Assembly (NCBI RefSeq): GCF_036327775.1
Contig: NZ_CP109598.1
Coordinates: 4,092,001 to 4,156,000 of the forward strand
Direction: 5' to 3'
DNA: 64,000 bases
DNA from: Streptomyces sp. NBC_01498
Lineage (GTDB): Bacteria; Actinomycetota; Actinomycetes; Streptomycetales; Streptomycetaceae
Part shown: piece after piece, positions 53,811 to 61,481 of the stretch
Layout of the letters: the number at the start of each line of letters is the position of its first letter
Numbering within the stretch: the stretch's first letter is position 1
The notes under the pieces: model-generated
Databases searched by the model: none
Seen by the model: only the letters and a program-made list of their open reading frames with translations
Told to the model about the DNA's origin: nothing
Made by a program: the position numbers and the translations under genes

Positions 53811-54258
53811 GGGGGCCGGGGGCCGGGGTCTGGGCGGGTGCTTCATGGGCGCCGGGGCCCGGGGCCCGGTGGTGCCGGCTGGGCTCCGCGGCTGGGGGTC
53901 TCGGCCGGGCGCCGGGGCCTGGGTGTTCGGCGGATACCCGGCTTTTCTCGGCCTCCGGCGTGGCGCCGCGCGGTTTTGGCTTGGATTCGGGGCCTTGGCT
54001 TCTTGGCGTCCGGCCTGGACCCCGATGCCTGCGCCCACGCCCCTGGCCCGTCGCTCGCGGCGCTCGGCCGGGGCACCCGGTGTTGCGCTCAGCGGGGTGC
54101 CCGGCCTTCTCGGCCTCCGGCGTGGCGCCGCGCCCGGTCTCGGCCGGGCCCCGGAGCCCTGGCTGCTCGGCGTCCGGCCCGAACGCCGGCGCCCACGCCC
54201 CCGGCCCCTCGCCCGGGGCACTCAGCCGGGGCACCCGGTCGTGCGCCCCGCCGTGCGC
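53811..54258. other. 448-base GC-rich spacer with internal repeats
   Basis: The region is extremely GC-rich and full of GGCC/CGGGGC runs. Several long reading frames cross it on both strands, but none has a ribosome site or codon bias different from chance. A 27-base direct repeat is listed separately. No gene is assigned. Confidence 0.6.
53945..54133. repeat. 27-bp direct repeat pair in the spacer
   Basis: A 27-base sequence beginning TTCTCGGCCTCCGGCGTGG is found at 53945-53971 and at 54107-54133, with further partial similarity (TTGGCGTCCGG) between. Likely recombination- or slippage-derived. Confidence 0.85.
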
Positions 54259-55014
54259 TCAGTGGTGGTAGAAGATCCGGTCCCCGTACTCCTCCATCAC
54301 GTCCCGGTTCCACTCGTGGCCGCCGTCCACGTTGCCCGACCGCAGCATCGGCGGTTCGATGCCGCGCTCGACCAGGCCGCCCGCCGCCGTCGCCACCATC
54401 GCCTGCATCAGCGCGCTCGTCACGACGGTCGACGCGGGCGCGAACGGCGCCCCGACCCCGTCCGCCGTCAACTCCGCGTCCCCGACGGCGATCTTGCTGT
54501 CCAGGACGATGTCGGCGTGGTCCTTGAGGTACGTACCCGACGCATGCCGGGACTCCGTCTCCCGCGCGTACGCCACCGACGTGACCGCGATCACCTTGAC
54601 GCCCATCGTCCGCGCCTCGACGGCCATGTCCACGGGCAGCGGGTTGCGCCCGGACAGCGAGATGATCACCAGGACGTCGCCGAACTTCAGCGGACTCGTG
54701 CGCAGTACGGCGCTCGCCAGCCCGCCCACCGTCTCCAGCGCCGAGCCGAGCGTCGCGGGGCGGACGTCGACGCCCGTCAGACCCGGCACGTTGAGGAGGT
54801 TCATGACGGCGAGACCGCCCGCCCGGTAGACGACGTCCTGCGCGGCGAGGGAGGAGTGCCCGGCGCCGAAGGCGAAGACCCGGCCGCCGGAGGCCACGGC
54901 CTCGGCGATCGCCTTCCCGGCCGCTTCGATGTTCGCGGCCTCCTCGTCGCGTACACGCTCCAGCAGACCGATCGCGGCGCCGAAGAACTGACCGGCCAGC
55001 GTGCTCTCGCTCAT
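54259..55014 (-). CDS. UPF0309 family, SIS-domain sugar-isomerase-fold protein
   Basis: The 251-residue cytoplasmic protein has a single SIS domain: GGRVFAFGAGHSSLAAQDVVYRAGG, SPLKFGDVLVIISLSGRNPLPVDMAVEARTMGVKVIAVTSVAYARE and DSKIAVGDAELTADGVGAPFAPASTVVTSALMQAMVATAAGGLVERG. GAGHSS fits the phosphosugar-binding loop. The UPF0309 family is related to sugar isomerase/N-acetylmuramate-phosphate enzymes, but its reaction is not established. It stands divergent to dmdR1, and the pair corresponds to SCO4393/SCO4394 from memory. Confidence 0.92.
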   Translation of the reverse strand: MSESTLAGQFFGAAIGLLERVRDEEAANIEAAGKAIAEAVASGGRVFAFGAGHSSLAAQDVVYRAGGLAVMNLLNVPGLTGVDVRPATLGSALETVGGLASAVLRTSPLKFGDVLVIISLSGRNPLPVDMAVEARTMGVKVIAVTSVAYARETESRHASGTYLKDHADIVLDSKIAVGDAELTADGVGAPFAPASTVVTSALMQAMVATAAGGLVERGIEPPMLRSGNVDGGHEWNRDVMEEYGDRIFYHH

Positions 55015-55209
55015 CGAGAGACCCTTCCGTAGGGGGCGGGGAAAGAGGGCGAACAGAGGTGGACGGGGGCGGGAAGCCCTGTGCCGCGGATCACGTTGCG
55101 GTCTGGACCTTTACGGTGTCAATACGGCTTCGCCCACGGCGTCTTCGCGTGGGGCACGGTTGTCGGTGCGATGCGTCAGTATTGAGGTCGGGGCCCACGC
55201 ACGGTCGTT

Positions 55210-55235
55210 TTCATGTCACAGCTTCATGTCACAGC
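55210..55235 (+). promoter_or_regulatory. Tandem TTCATGTCACAGC repeat before dmdR1
   Basis: TTCATGTCACAGC occurs twice in direct tandem (55210-55222 and 55223-55235), ending 14 bases before the ATG. It has no arms for a hairpin. It could be a site for a regulator, or it may interfere with translation initiation of the iron regulator. Confidence 0.5.
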
Positions 55236-55249
55236 ATCGAGGGGCACGT

Positions 55250-55945
55250 ATGTCCGGACTGATTGACACCACGGAGATGTACCTCCGCACCATCCTCGAA
55301 CTGGAAGAGGAAGGCGTGGTCCCGATGCGCGCCCGGATCGCGGAGCGGCTGGACCAGAGCGGGCCGACGGTCAGCCAGACCGTCGCCCGCATGGAGCGGG
55401 ACGGTCTGGTGCGGGTCGCGGGCGACCGGCACCTGGAGCTGACGGAGGAGGGACGCCGGCTGGCGACGCGCGTGATGCGCAAGCACCGCCTCGCCGAGTG
55501 TCTGCTGGTGGACGTGATCGGCCTGGAGTGGGAGCAGGTGCACGCGGAAGCCTGCCGCTGGGAGCACGTGATGAGCGAGGCCGTGGAGCGGCGGGTGCTC
55601 GAACTGCTCCAGCACCCGACGGAGTCGCCGTACGGGAATCCGATCCCGGGCCTGGAGGAGCTGGGCGAGAAGACCGAGGCCGACCCCTTCCTGGACGACT
55701 CCATGGTGAGCCTGGCGGACCTGGACCCGGGCAGCGAGGGCAAGACGGTCGTGGTGCGGCGGATCGGGGAGCCCATCCAGACCGACGCCCAGCTGATGTA
55801 CACGCTGCGCAGGGCGGGCGTGCAGCCCGGCTCCGTGGTGAGCGTGACGGAGTCGCCGGTCGGTGGCGTGCTCGTCGGCAGCAGCGGGGAGGCCGCGGAG
55901 CTGGACTCCGAGGTCGCCTCGCACGTGTTCGTCGCCAAGCAGTAG
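55250..55945 (+). CDS. dmdR1: Iron-dependent DtxR-family repressor (DmdR1-like)
   Basis: The 231-residue regulator represses iron-uptake and siderophore genes when Fe(II) is bound. Domains: HTH (LIDTTEMYLRTILELEEEGVVPMRARIAERLDQSGPTVSQTVARMERDGLVRVAG, residues 3-58), metal-binding and dimerisation helices (MRKHRLAECLLVDVIGLEWEQVHAEACRWEHVMSEAVERRVLELL, residues about 75-120, with Cys, His and Glu ligands), and an SH3-like C-terminal domain (GKTVVVRRIGEPIQTDAQLMYTLRRAGVQPGSVVSV). ATG 55250 follows GAGGGGC. A long antisense frame on the opposite strand (55229-55924) matches the position of adm, described in S. coelicolor. Confidence 0.93.
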   Translation: MSGLIDTTEMYLRTILELEEEGVVPMRARIAERLDQSGPTVSQTVARMERDGLVRVAGDRHLELTEEGRRLATRVMRKHRLAECLLVDVIGLEWEQVHAEACRWEHVMSEAVERRVLELLQHPTESPYGNPIPGLEELGEKTEADPFLDDSMVSLADLDPGSEGKTVVVRRIGEPIQTDAQLMYTLRRAGVQPGSVVSVTESPVGGVLVGSSGEAAELDSEVASHVFVAKQ

Positions 55946-56458
55946 CGATGAGGCAGCCCCTCGGGTCCCGGGCCGCGCGGTCCGGGACCCGAGGCCCCTT
56001 GGACGGCGGTGAGGGGATGCCTGTCGAGCTGTGCCCGTCGAGCTGTGCCCGTCGGCGAACGCCGGTCGGCGAAAGCCGAGGTGGGGCGCCTGCCGCGTGG
56101 CCGGTTGATGAGGTGACGTACGCCTGTCGACGGCTGCGGAGCGTGTTCTTCCCGCGACGGAAACGTACGGAAGTCCGGCGGAACGGCAGCGGCCGGGCGA
56201 TTCGCGTGCCAGGCTTGCTGAGGGGCGTATGACCTGAGGGCAGCGGTCGCGGACCTCGTCCGGGGGCCGAGGAGGGAGCGGGACTGTGCGCCTGACGCTT
56301 GCCGCCGTCGCCGCGCCGCTCGCGCCGGGGCTGTCCGCCGAGTCCGTGCCCCGGTCCGTCGCGGCGGCGATGTCCGTCGCGACCGCCGGGTCCCCGCCAC
56401 CCGACGTGGCGGTGAGGTCGGCTGTGGGCGTCCCGCGTATGCGTGCCGCGCCCGTATT

Positions 56459-56542
56459 CGTACCCGCGCCCGCCGTACCCGTACCCGCGCCCGCCGTACC
56501 CGTACCCGCGCCCGCCGTACCCGTACCGGTGCCGGCCGTGCC
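56459..56542. repeat. 21-bp tandem repeat, four units
   Basis: The 21-base unit starting CGTACCCGCGCCCGCCGTAC occurs perfectly at 56459, 56480 and 56501, then in a degenerate form at 56522-56542. In the plus-strand frame it encodes VPAPAVP; on the minus strand it would encode YGYGGRG. Confidence 0.9.
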
Positions 56543-56677
56543 CGGCCCGCCTGTCGTTCACGGTGCCCCCGCCCCCACCGCCGCGCTCCCCACTCCCGCC
56601 CCGACCGCCGTCCCGCTCCCCGTTCCCGTCCCGAGCACCGTCCCGGCGGCCGTGGGTGCCGCGTCCCGGACGGGAAG

Positions 56678-56705
56678 GGCCCCGGCGCTGAGCAGCGCCG
56701 GGGCC
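56678..56705. terminator. Strong hairpin terminator
   Basis: GGCCCCGGCGCT (56678-56689) pairs perfectly with AGCGCCGGGGCC (56694-56705) around a four-base GAGC loop, 12 bp of stem. It follows the dmdR1 region and precedes the alpha/beta hydrolase gene. No T-tract follows. Confidence 0.8.
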
Positions 56706-57009
56706 TGTCCTCCCCCCGTCCGACCCGGAGCCCCGAGCTCCCAGGGTCGGTCCTTGCGGACCCTCATCCCCGAGCGGTCCGTCCCCTGTACAAGATCTCC
56801 CCTGCGGGACTCCGGCCAATCCTCGCCCGCAGTCACTCGAACGAGCGGTGTTGAACACCAGGGCCCGCGTTTTCGAATAAGAGTTCGATAGTCTGAGGTG
56901 GTGCGACCGAGCGCACCGAGCGCACCGAACGGCACGGAATCGGGCCGGTGCCGCCGGACCCGACCAGTCAGGACCCGACGACTCAGTACCGAAGGGGGTG
57001 CCAGGAAGG

Positions 57010-57873
57010 ATGACGCGACGCGTCGAGGTGACCGGATACGACGGGCTGCGGCTCGCGGCCTGGGAGTTCGGCGAGCGGACCGGCGAGCGGGCCGAGGCCG
57101 GGCGCACCTCCGGGGTGCTGCTGCTCCACGGACTCATGGGCCGCGCCTCGCACTGGACGACCACGGCCCGCTGGATGGCCGGGCGCCACCGGACGGTCGC
57201 GCTCGACCAGCGGGGCCACGGCCACAGCGACAAGCCTCCCGAAGCGCGGTACACCCGTGAGGCGTATGTGGCGGACGCCGAGGCGGCGGTCGAACAGCTC
57301 GGTCTCGCGCCCGTCACGCTCGTCGGCCACGCCATGGGCGCGCTCACCGCCTGGCAGCTCGCGGCCAAACGCCCGGATCTGGTCGGCGCGCTGATCATCT
57401 GCGACATGAGGGCGTCGGCGCTGGGGGCGGTGTCGCAGCGCGCGTGGGAGGACTGGTTCCGTACGTGGCCGCTGCCGTTCGCCTCGCTCGCCGACGTACG
57501 GAAGTGGTTCGGCGAGGACGATCCGTGGCTGGAACGGCCCAGTCCGGGCCGGGGCGACTTCTACGCGGAGATCATGACCGAGCGCGCCGACGGGTGGTGG
57601 CCGGTCTTCTCCCGCCGGCGGATGCTCGACTCCCGCGCGACCTGGGTGCACGACGCGCACTGGGAGGAGCTGGCGCAGGTCCGCTGCCCGACGCTGGTCG
57701 TGCGGGGCCTGGACGGCGAACTGGGCCGCGCGGAGGCGCAGGAGATGGTGCGGGTCCTGCCGCGCGGCCAGTACGCGGAGGTCCCCGACGCCGGCCATTT
57801 CGCGCACTACGACCAGCCGGTGGCCTGGCGGGCGGCGATAGAGCCGTTCCTGGACGGCGCGTTGACCCCGTAG
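57010..57873 (+). CDS. Alpha/beta hydrolase-fold protein with Ala at the nucleophile position
   Basis: The 287-residue product has an alpha/beta hydrolase fold: GVLLLHGLMGRASHWTTTARWMAGRHRTVALDQRGHGHSDKPP (oxyanion strand), then TLVGHAMGALTAWQLAAKRPDLVGALIICDM and, at the end, LVVRGLDGELG and EVPDAGHFAHYDQP (acid and His positions). The nucleophile elbow is G-H-A-M-G: residue 108 is Ala, not Ser. The protein is therefore probably not a serine hydrolase; it may bind a ligand or use another mechanism. ATG 57010 is nine bases from AAGGGGGTG (56992-57000). Confidence 0.88.
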   Translation: MTRRVEVTGYDGLRLAAWEFGERTGERAEAGRTSGVLLLHGLMGRASHWTTTARWMAGRHRTVALDQRGHGHSDKPPEARYTREAYVADAEAAVEQLGLAPVTLVGHAMGALTAWQLAAKRPDLVGALIICDMRASALGAVSQRAWEDWFRTWPLPFASLADVRKWFGEDDPWLERPSPGRGDFYAEIMTERADGWWPVFSRRRMLDSRATWVHDAHWEELAQVRCPTLVVRGLDGELGRAEAQEMVRVLPRGQYAEVPDAGHFAHYDQPVAWRAAIEPFLDGALTP

Positions 57874-57898
57874 CGCGAAGCCGTCTTCTCAGGAGTTC

Positions 57899-58309
57899 TC
57901 AGGAGGCGCAGCTGCCCGTCAGCCGGGTCGGGGTGATGCGGATGGTGACCCTCAACACCTCGGGCGGCAGGTCCAGATACTCCTGGCCGGCGCCGGGGCC
58001 CACGTACTTCTCGGCCAGGGTGACGGCCGTACGACGGCCGGCGTCCTCGCCGACGGCGGCCGTGCCGCGCACCTCGACGTACCGCTCCGGGTCGGCCGGG
58101 TCGAACACGCTGAGGCTGACGCGCGGTTCGCGCTCCGCGTTGGTCACCTTGCGGCGCCCGGCGGCGGAGGAGACGACCAGGTCGTCGCCGTCCGTGCCCA
58201 CCCAGACGACGGACGACTGCGGGCTGCCGTCCGGGTTGATCGTGCACAGGACGGCCGGGTTGCGGCCGTCGAGGATGCTCCGGGCGGCGTCGCTCAGGGG
58301 GACAGTCAT
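57899..58309 (-). CDS. PPOX-class (F420- or FMN-binding) oxidoreductase
   Basis: The 136-residue split-barrel protein belongs to the pyridoxine-5'-phosphate-oxidase-like group common in actinobacteria: LSDAARSILDGRNPAVLCTINPDGSPQSSVVWVGTDGDDLVVSSAAGRRKVTNAEREPRVSLSVFDPADPERYVEVRGTAAVG, then AEKYVGPGAGQEYL and VRITPTRLTG-like end. The INPDGSPQSSVVW segment is typical of F420-dependent members. It is monocistronic, ending 25 bases from the convergent hydrolase. Substrate unknown. Confidence 0.88.
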   Translation of the reverse strand: MTVPLSDAARSILDGRNPAVLCTINPDGSPQSSVVWVGTDGDDLVVSSAAGRRKVTNAEREPRVSLSVFDPADPERYVEVRGTAAVGEDAGRRTAVTLAEKYVGPGAGQEYLDLPPEVLRVTIRITPTRLTGSCAS

Positions 58310-58475
58310 ACCGGCGAGGGTAGGCCGTCCGTCCCGGGGAAGCGGCGCCGCCCGCCCGCCCGGTGGCGGGTGCCACGCGGGGCGGCGGCGGGGCCGCTCC
58401 CGCAGGCGCGGGCCGGCGCAGGCAGCCCCGCATCGGCGCCGCATCGGCGTCGGAGGAGCGCGTGCCGGTGTTGCC

Positions 58476-58643
58476 GACTCTCCCGCGCCGACTCTCCCGC
58501 GCCGGCTCTCCCGCGCCGGCTCTCCCGCGCCGGCTCTCCCGCGCCGGCTCTCCCGCGCCGGCTCTCCCGCGCCGGCTCTCCCGCGCCGGCTCTCCCGCGC
58601 CGGCTCTCCCGCGCCGGCTCTCCCGCGCCGGCTTTCCCGTGCC
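58476..58643. repeat. 14-bp tandem repeat, twelve copies
   Basis: Units of GGCTCTCCCGCGCC start every 14 bases from 58476 to 58630; the first two begin GACTCTC and the last is degenerate (GGCTTTCCCGTGCC). The period is not a multiple of three, so a coding role is excluded. Ten consecutive units from 58504 to 58629 are essentially identical. Confidence 0.93.
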
Positions 58644-58657
58644 TGTGCGGGAGAGCC
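58630..58657 (-). terminator. Hairpin at the end of the 14-bp array
   Basis: GGCTTTCCCG (58630-58639) pairs with CGGGAGAGCC (58648-58657) with one wobble, around an eight-base loop. It may end transcription of the ABC permease gene on the minus strand. The inverted CGGGAGAGCC could pair with any repeat unit. Confidence 0.5.
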
Positions 58658-58725
58658 GGGAGCCGGATCCGCCTGCGCGGCCCGGCCGTTGCCGCCGGTC
58701 CGTGCTGCCGGACGCGCCGCCCCCG

Positions 58726-60444
58726 TCAGCCCTTGCTCACCGCCGTCAGGATCTCCGGCAGTCTCGACGCCGTCCGCGGCGCCGCCAGCCGGACGCCCGC
58801 CCACGCGATCAGCGCGCCGTACACCGTGCCCAGCGGCAGGATCACCCAGGTCCAGCCGTCCGCGCCCGACACGTGCAGCCAGATCGCCGGCCCGATCACC
58901 GGAGCGCACAGCAGGGCGCCGCCGAACATCCCGCCGAGGATGGAGATCCACGCCAGCCCGGCCTGGCCGGGAGCGACGTTCTTGTACCCGCTGCCCTGCG
59001 GGATCGAGTACGGGAAGCGGGCCGAGGCCACCGCGCCCGTCGCCATCATCGCGCCGAGCAGTGCGAAGGACAGCCCCAGCGCCTCGGGCAGCGCACCCCA
59101 TTCGCCGAGGAGCGCGGCTGTCAGGACCGTCACCAGCGCCGAGTACGGCACCGTGATCACCAGCAGCGCGAACGCCCGCGCCCGCAGCTCCAGATACGCG
59201 TCCCGCGTCGAGGAGATCGTCAGGGCCACCATCCAGAACGCGGAGGTGTCCTGCCCGAACTGGTTGTACATCTGGATGCCGAGCATCCCCGCCGCGAAGC
59301 ACGCCAGATAGATCGAGCCGCTGCCCTGGACGGCGTTGATCAGCGGCACGATCAGCCCGATCGCCAGTGAGGTGACCCACGCCGCCTTGGTCTTGGGGTC
59401 GCGCCACACGTACAGCAGACTGCGCCGCATCACCGCCCCCGTACGCCCCTCGGGCAGCAGCCCGCCGAGCCCGGACGACGACTGCTCGCGGGCCGGTTCG
59501 GGCGCGGCGGCGATCGTCGAGCCGTCGGGCGCGGTCATCAGCTTCACCAGCGAGCGCTGCCACCAGTACCCGAGGGCGGCCAGCGCGGCCAGTGACAGCA
59601 GTAGTTGGAGGGCGGCCCGGCCGTACGCGCCGTCGCTCACCGCCTCCACGGCGCCGATCGCCGAGGCGGGCGGCAGCCACCGTACGACGTCCGCCACCGG
59701 GTCGAGCGCCGACAGCCCGCCCGCCTCGTTGAGCCGCTGCACCCCGAAGTTGACGAACTGGATGCCCACGGCGATCACCAGACCGCTCAGCACCGCCAGG
59801 TCCCGCCCCTTGCGGGAGGTCAGCAACCGGATGTTGGCGGCGGCGACGGCGCGCGACAGCGCGAGGCACACCAGCAGCGCCAGCGGTACGGCGAGCACCG
59901 ACACCGCCGCGGCGCCGCCTCCGTGTGCGACGGCGATCGCCGAGCCCAGCACCAGGCAGAACGTGAACAGCGGCCCGATCCCGACCACGGACGCGGCCAG
60001 CAGCGCGCCGATCAGGGCGCGGGGCCGCAGCGGCAGCATCACCAGCCGGCTCGGGTCCAGCGTCTCGTCGCCGCTGGGGAAGAACAGCGGCAGCATCGCC
60101 CAGCCGAGCGCCACCACGGCGGTCAGGACGACGACGAGCGTGCCCACGCCGTCCTCGCCGCGCAGCAGGATCAGGCCCGCCAGCTGGCCGGCCGCGAGGA
60201 GCAGGGCGAGGACGACGGAGATGACGTACGCGGCGGTACGGCCGGAGGACTGGCGCAGCCCGTTGCGCAGCAGCGACAGCTTGAGCCGTACGAAGACGGG
60301 TGCCAGCGCGCGCGTGCCCAGGGTGGCGACGGGCGTCGTGCCCGAACCGACCGCCCCCACGGCACCCACGGGAGGGCCGACCGGGGAAGTGAAACCGGCG
60401 GCGTTGCCGGCCCCGGTGGCGTCGACGGGCGGGGCCTCGCTCAT
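58726..60444 (-). CDS. ABC transporter permease
   Basis: The 572-residue inner-membrane subunit has a Gly/Pro N-terminal tail and about twelve membrane segments (SSGRTAAYVISVVLALLLAAGQLAGLILL, LVVVLTAVVALGWAMLPLFFPSGDETLDPSRLVMLPLRPRALIGALLAASVVGIGPL, and later IGLIVPLINAV, YLACFAAGMLGIQMYNQFGQD, ALVTVLTAALLGEW). DPSRLVMLPL fits the ABC2-type exporters of actinobacteria. The ATG overlaps the stop of the ATPase gene (ATGA), showing one operon. Substrate unknown. Confidence 0.9.
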   Translation of the reverse strand: MSEAPPVDATGAGNAAGFTSPVGPPVGAVGAVGSGTTPVATLGTRALAPVFVRLKLSLLRNGLRQSSGRTAAYVISVVLALLLAAGQLAGLILLRGEDGVGTLVVVLTAVVALGWAMLPLFFPSGDETLDPSRLVMLPLRPRALIGALLAASVVGIGPLFTFCLVLGSAIAVAHGGGAAAVSVLAVPLALLVCLALSRAVAAANIRLLTSRKGRDLAVLSGLVIAVGIQFVNFGVQRLNEAGGLSALDPVADVVRWLPPASAIGAVEAVSDGAYGRAALQLLLSLAALAALGYWWQRSLVKLMTAPDGSTIAAAPEPAREQSSSGLGGLLPEGRTGAVMRRSLLYVWRDPKTKAAWVTSLAIGLIVPLINAVQGSGSIYLACFAAGMLGIQMYNQFGQDTSAFWMVALTISSTRDAYLELRARAFALLVITVPYSALVTVLTAALLGEWGALPEALGLSFALLGAMMATGAVASARFPYSIPQGSGYKNVAPGQAGLAWISILGGMFGGALLCAPVIGPAIWLHVSGADGWTWVILPLGTVYGALIAWAGVRLAAPRTASRLPEILTAVSKG

Positions 60445-61400
60445 CGGGCACCGCCCAGCCAGTCCAGGGACTCTCCGGTGTCGCGCCCGCTCGCGCCGAC
60501 CAGTTCGAGGAACGCGCTCTGCAACGACGGTGCCTCGCCCCGTACTTCCGCGAGCGTGCCCTGCGCGCGGATACGGCCGCCGGCCATCACCGCGACCCAG
60601 TCGCACAGCGACTCGACCAGTTCCATCACATGGCTGGAGAAGACGACGGTCGCGCCGGACGCGGTGTAGCGCTCCAGGACTCCGCGGATGGTCTGCGCCG
60701 ACACCGGGTCGACGCCCTCGAACGGCTCGTCCAGGAAGAGGACTTCGGGGTTGTGCAGCAGAGCCGCCGCGAGCCCGATCTTCTTCCGCATACCGGTCGA
60801 GTAGTCCACGACGAGCTTGTGCTGCGCGCCCGCCAGGTCCAGTACGCCGAGGAGTTGCGTGGCGCGCATGTCGACCTCGTCACCGGGCAGCCCCCGCAGC
60901 CGGCCGGTGTATCCGAGGAGTTCGCGGCCGGACAACCGCTCGAACAGGCGCAGCCCTTCGGGCAGTACACCGATCCGGGCCTTGACCGCGACCGGGTCGC
61001 CCCAGACGTCGTGCCCGACGACCTGGACACGGCCCATGTCGGGCCGCAGCAGGCCGGTCACCATGGAGAGCGTGGTGGTCTTGCCCGCGCCGTTCGGGCC
61101 GACGAGCCCCACGAACTGCCCGGCGGGCAGGTCGAGATCGATCCCGGCGACGGCGACCTGCTCGCCGAAGCGCTTCCACAGCCCTTCGACGCGCACGGCG
61201 GGCACGGGCGCCGCACCGACGCCGGCGGTCGCGCGCGCACCGCCCGCCGGCTCCGTACCGCCCGCCGTGCCGACCCCGCCCGCCGGCTTCCTACCGCCCG
61301 CCGGTCCCGTACCGCCCGCCGTGCCCGGCGCCTCCGTACCCGCCGCTCCCTCAGTCCGTTCTGTCCGCTCCGCCGCTCGCTCCGGTACCTGCTCCGGCAT
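60441..61400 (-). CDS. ABC transporter ATP-binding protein
   Basis: The 319-residue ATPase drives the permease encoded next. After a Gly/Ala/Thr-rich tail of about 65 residues come Walker A LVGPNGAGKTTTLSMVTGLL, the Q-loop region IGVLPEGLRLFERLSG, signature YSTGMRKKIGLAAALLHNPE, Walker B VLFLDEPFEGVDPVSA and H-loop VVFSSHVMELVESL. Its first 60 residues look disordered and could be a late addition. Four-base overlap with the permease gene. Confidence 0.93.
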   Translation of the reverse strand: MPEQVPERAAERTERTEGAAGTEAPGTAGGTGPAGGRKPAGGVGTAGGTEPAGGARATAGVGAAPVPAVRVEGLWKRFGEQVAVAGIDLDLPAGQFVGLVGPNGAGKTTTLSMVTGLLRPDMGRVQVVGHDVWGDPVAVKARIGVLPEGLRLFERLSGRELLGYTGRLRGLPGDEVDMRATQLLGVLDLAGAQHKLVVDYSTGMRKKIGLAAALLHNPEVLFLDEPFEGVDPVSAQTIRGVLERYTASGATVVFSSHVMELVESLCDWVAVMAGGRIRAQGTLAEVRGEAPSLQSAFLELVGASGRDTGESLDWLGGAR

Positions 61401-61481
61401 ACCGCACTGCCCTTCGGTGTCCTTTTCGAGGTGTTCGAGAGGACCTACCCTATGACCGCGCCCCGCAGGCGTCCCCGGTGC

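Larger units (their letters stand above)
55946..57009. other. 1.06-kb region with no confident gene
   Basis: The strongest candidate is a frame from GTG 56286 (after GAGGAGGGAG) to 56891 that starts like a signal peptide (MRLTLAAVAAPLAPG) but soon becomes VPAPAVP repeats and runs straight through the hairpin at 56678. It may be a decayed secreted-protein gene or chance. The region also holds a 21-bp repeat, a strong terminator and, near 56880, AT-richer sequence that may be the hydrolase promoter. Confidence 0.5.
58310..58725. other. 416-base gap dominated by a 14-bp repeat
   Basis: Between the PPOX gene and the ABC permease stop there is no gene. It holds a 14-bp tandem array and a likely terminator, both listed separately. 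Frames crossing it are short and lack ribosome sites. Confidence 0.6.

Noticed and set aside
53591..54271. 226-codon plus-strand frame across the GC-rich spacer
   Set aside because: It begins inside the PAS/GAF gene in another frame, is rich in Arg/Gly/Ala and includes the repeated 27-mer without family similarity.
58370..59311. Plus-strand frame with SRAGSPAPALPRRL repeats
   Set aside because: It arises from the 14-bp array (three units give a 14-residue period) and then runs antisense to the ABC permease.
59336..60985. 549-codon plus-strand frame opposite the ABC permease and ATPase
   Set aside because: Walker motifs and membrane segments are on the minus strand, and ATGA coupling supports that reading.
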